Shown: positions 63,004 to 64,000 of the stretch, piece after piece
Layout of the letters: each line of letters opens with the position of its first letter
Position numbering within the stretch: the first letter of the stretch is position 1
Assembly: GCA_900768185.1 (NCBI GenBank)
Contig: CAAGCB010000002.1
Span: 62,001-126,000 of the forward strand
Source of the DNA: Alphaproteobacteria bacterium
GTDB lineage: Bacteria; Pseudomonadota; Alphaproteobacteria; CAAGCB01; CAG-977
DNA length: 64,000 nucleotides
Direction: 5' to 3'
Program-made: the position numbers and the translations under genes
Notes under the pieces: model-generated
What the model was told of the DNA's origin: nothing
Databases searched by the model: none
What the model saw: the letters and a program-made list of their open reading frames with translations, nothing else

Positions 63004-64000
63004 TCAGATGAACTTCGACATCGCGACGGCGGTATCGGACATACGGTTGGAGAAGCCCCATTCGTTGTCGTACCAGCTCAGGATACGCAGGAAGTTGCCG
63101 TCGATGACTTTCGTCTGGTCGGCGTGGAAGATCGAGCTGAACTTTGTGTGCGTGAAATCGGACGAAACCAACGGCAGATCGTTGTAGCCCAAGATGCCTT
63201 TCAGACGACCCGATTCGGACGCGGCTTTCATCGCGGCGTTGACTTCTTCTTCGGTCGTGTTCTTCGCCAATTCGACTTTCAGGTCGACGACGGAAACGTC
63301 GGGGGTCGGAACGCGGATCGCGGAACCCTGCAGCTTGCCCGCCAATTCCGGCAGAACCAGACCGACGGCTTTCGCGGCGCCGGTCGTCGTCGGAATCATC
63401 GACAAAGCGGCGGCGCGGGCGCGGTACAAGTCTTTGTGCAACGTGTCAACCGTGCGCTGATCGCCCGTGTAGGAGTGAATTGTCGTCATGTAGCCGCGGA
63501 CGATACCGAAGTTTTCGTTCAAAACTTTGGCGACAGGGGACAAGCAGTTCGTCGTGCAGGACGCGTTGGAAACGATTTTGTGTTCAGCCGTCAGCTTGTC
63601 GTCGTTGACGCCGTAGACGACCGTCAAATCGGCGCCTTTGGACGGAGCGGAGACCAGAACGCGTTTCGCGCCGGCTTCCAGATGGACTTTCGCTTTTTCG
63701 GCGTCGGTGAAGATACCCGTGCATTCATAGACGATATCGATGTCCATTTCTTTCCAGGGCAGGTTGTGCGGATCGCGTTCAGCCAAGACTTTGACGGTTT
63801 TGCCGTTGACGGTGATCGAATCGTCGGTCGCGGAAATTTCACCGGGGAAAGGTCCGTGAACGGAATCAAATTTCAACAAATGAGCGTTGGCTTTCGGCGA
63901 ACCGAGGTCGTTAATCGCAACGACGTCGACGTCCGTACGACCGGATTCCGCCAAAGCGCGGAAAGCCAAACGACCGATACGACCGAAACCATTAATCGCA
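63004..64000 (-). CDS. gapA: Glyceraldehyde-3-phosphate dehydrogenase (5' end cut by window)
   Basis: About 332 codons are present; only the first few residues lie beyond the window. The NAD-binding start reads AINGFGRIGRLAFRAL. The catalytic Cys is in SNASCTTNCLSPVAKVL, the His in TTIHSYTGDQ, and the C-terminal YDNEWGFSNRM is typical. NAD-linked glycolytic type. Pairs with pgk downstream. Confidence 0.96.
   Translation of the reverse strand, partial: AINGFGRIGRLAFRALAESGRTDVDVVAINDLGSPKANAHLLKFDSVHGPFPGEISATDDSITVNGKTVKVLAERDPHNLPWKEMDIDIVYECTGIFTDAEKAKVHLEAGAKRVLVSAPSKGADLTVVYGVNDDKLTAEHKIVSNASCTTNCLSPVAKVLNENFGIVRGYMTTIHSYTGDQRTVDTLHKDLYRARAAALSMIPTTTGAAKAVGLVLPELAGKLQGSAIRVPTPDVSVVDLKVELAKNTTEEEVNAAMKAASESGRLKGILGYNDLPLVSSDFTHTKFSSIFHADQTKVIDGNFLRILSWYDNEWGFSNRMSDTAVAMSKFI

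Overview
The window is 64 kb of compact, moderately GC-rich chromosome from an alphaproteobacterium. The evidence is the alr-radA-cvpA order, CarD, a large-type NAD glutamate dehydrogenase, an alphaproteobacterial-type family-4 uracil-DNA glycosylase, and a SAM methyltransferase of the family usually found near gloB. The small genes, degenerate or shortened enzymes, gut-type L-serine dehydratase and orphan InsA-like gene suggest an uncultured, host-associated Rhodospirillales-like lineage; that placement is inference. I found 59 protein genes (two cut by the window ends), about a dozen sigma70-like promoters and about a dozen hairpin terminators. I saw no rRNA, tRNA, CRISPR array or complete insertion sequence.

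Layout. 1-2.8 kb (minus): def, a phosphoethanolamine-transferase-like gene and fmt, translationally overlapped. 2.9-12.3 kb (plus): alaS, alr, mlaE, mlaF, radA, two tandem cvpA-like genes, tsaB and rimI, nearly all overlapping. 12.2-14.4 kb (minus): methyltransferase, MscS channel, unknown membrane protein. 14.5-18.5 kb (plus): an unusually short NAD-GDH, a lipoprotein-like relative of RluA pseudouridine synthases, and carD with its own leader. 18.5-20.8 kb: membrane protein, an AT-rich island with a lone InsA-like protein, and udg. 20.9-29 kb (plus): TPR lipoprotein, ispE, an RND efflux adaptor and pump, and an esterase. 29-36.1 kb: a minus-strand polyphosphate operon (ppk1, two-domain PPK2, uup) divergent from a SixA-like phosphatase, then an MTA/SAH nucleosidase. 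36.2-48 kb: dCMP deaminase, a parvulin, secA, a YjfB-like small protein, a HAD nucleotidase, an M20 peptidase, SlyX, two unknown genes including a zincin-like one, infA, TerB-like, yajQ and two unknowns. 48-55.4 kb (minus): hydrolase, pheT, pheS, rplT, rpmI, L-serine dehydratase and a BI-1 family protein. 55.5-57.5 kb (plus): LMW phosphatase, fructosamine-kinase-like protein and nth. 57.5-61.5 kb (minus): two large unknown proteins. 61.7-64 kb: pgk and gapA.

Most of the window is housekeeping: translation (def/fmt, alaS, pheST, rpmI/rplT, infA, tsaB, rimI), secretion (secA, parvulin), envelope (mlaEF, RND pump, pEtN transferase), central metabolism (gapA/pgk, GDH, serine dehydratase) and DNA repair (radA, udg, nth). 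The most unusual points are: (1) the two-gene unit at 57.5-61.5 kb, whose products seem to share an LPD7-like module, one of them also carrying YwqK-like and Gln-rich repeats; (2) a lipoprotein signal in front of a degenerate RluA-like domain next to a GDH lacking its N-terminal half; (3) Lys-rich tails on both polyphosphate kinases; and (4) a LMW-PTP/fructosamine-kinase pair consistent with protein deglycation. No known defence system was recognised.
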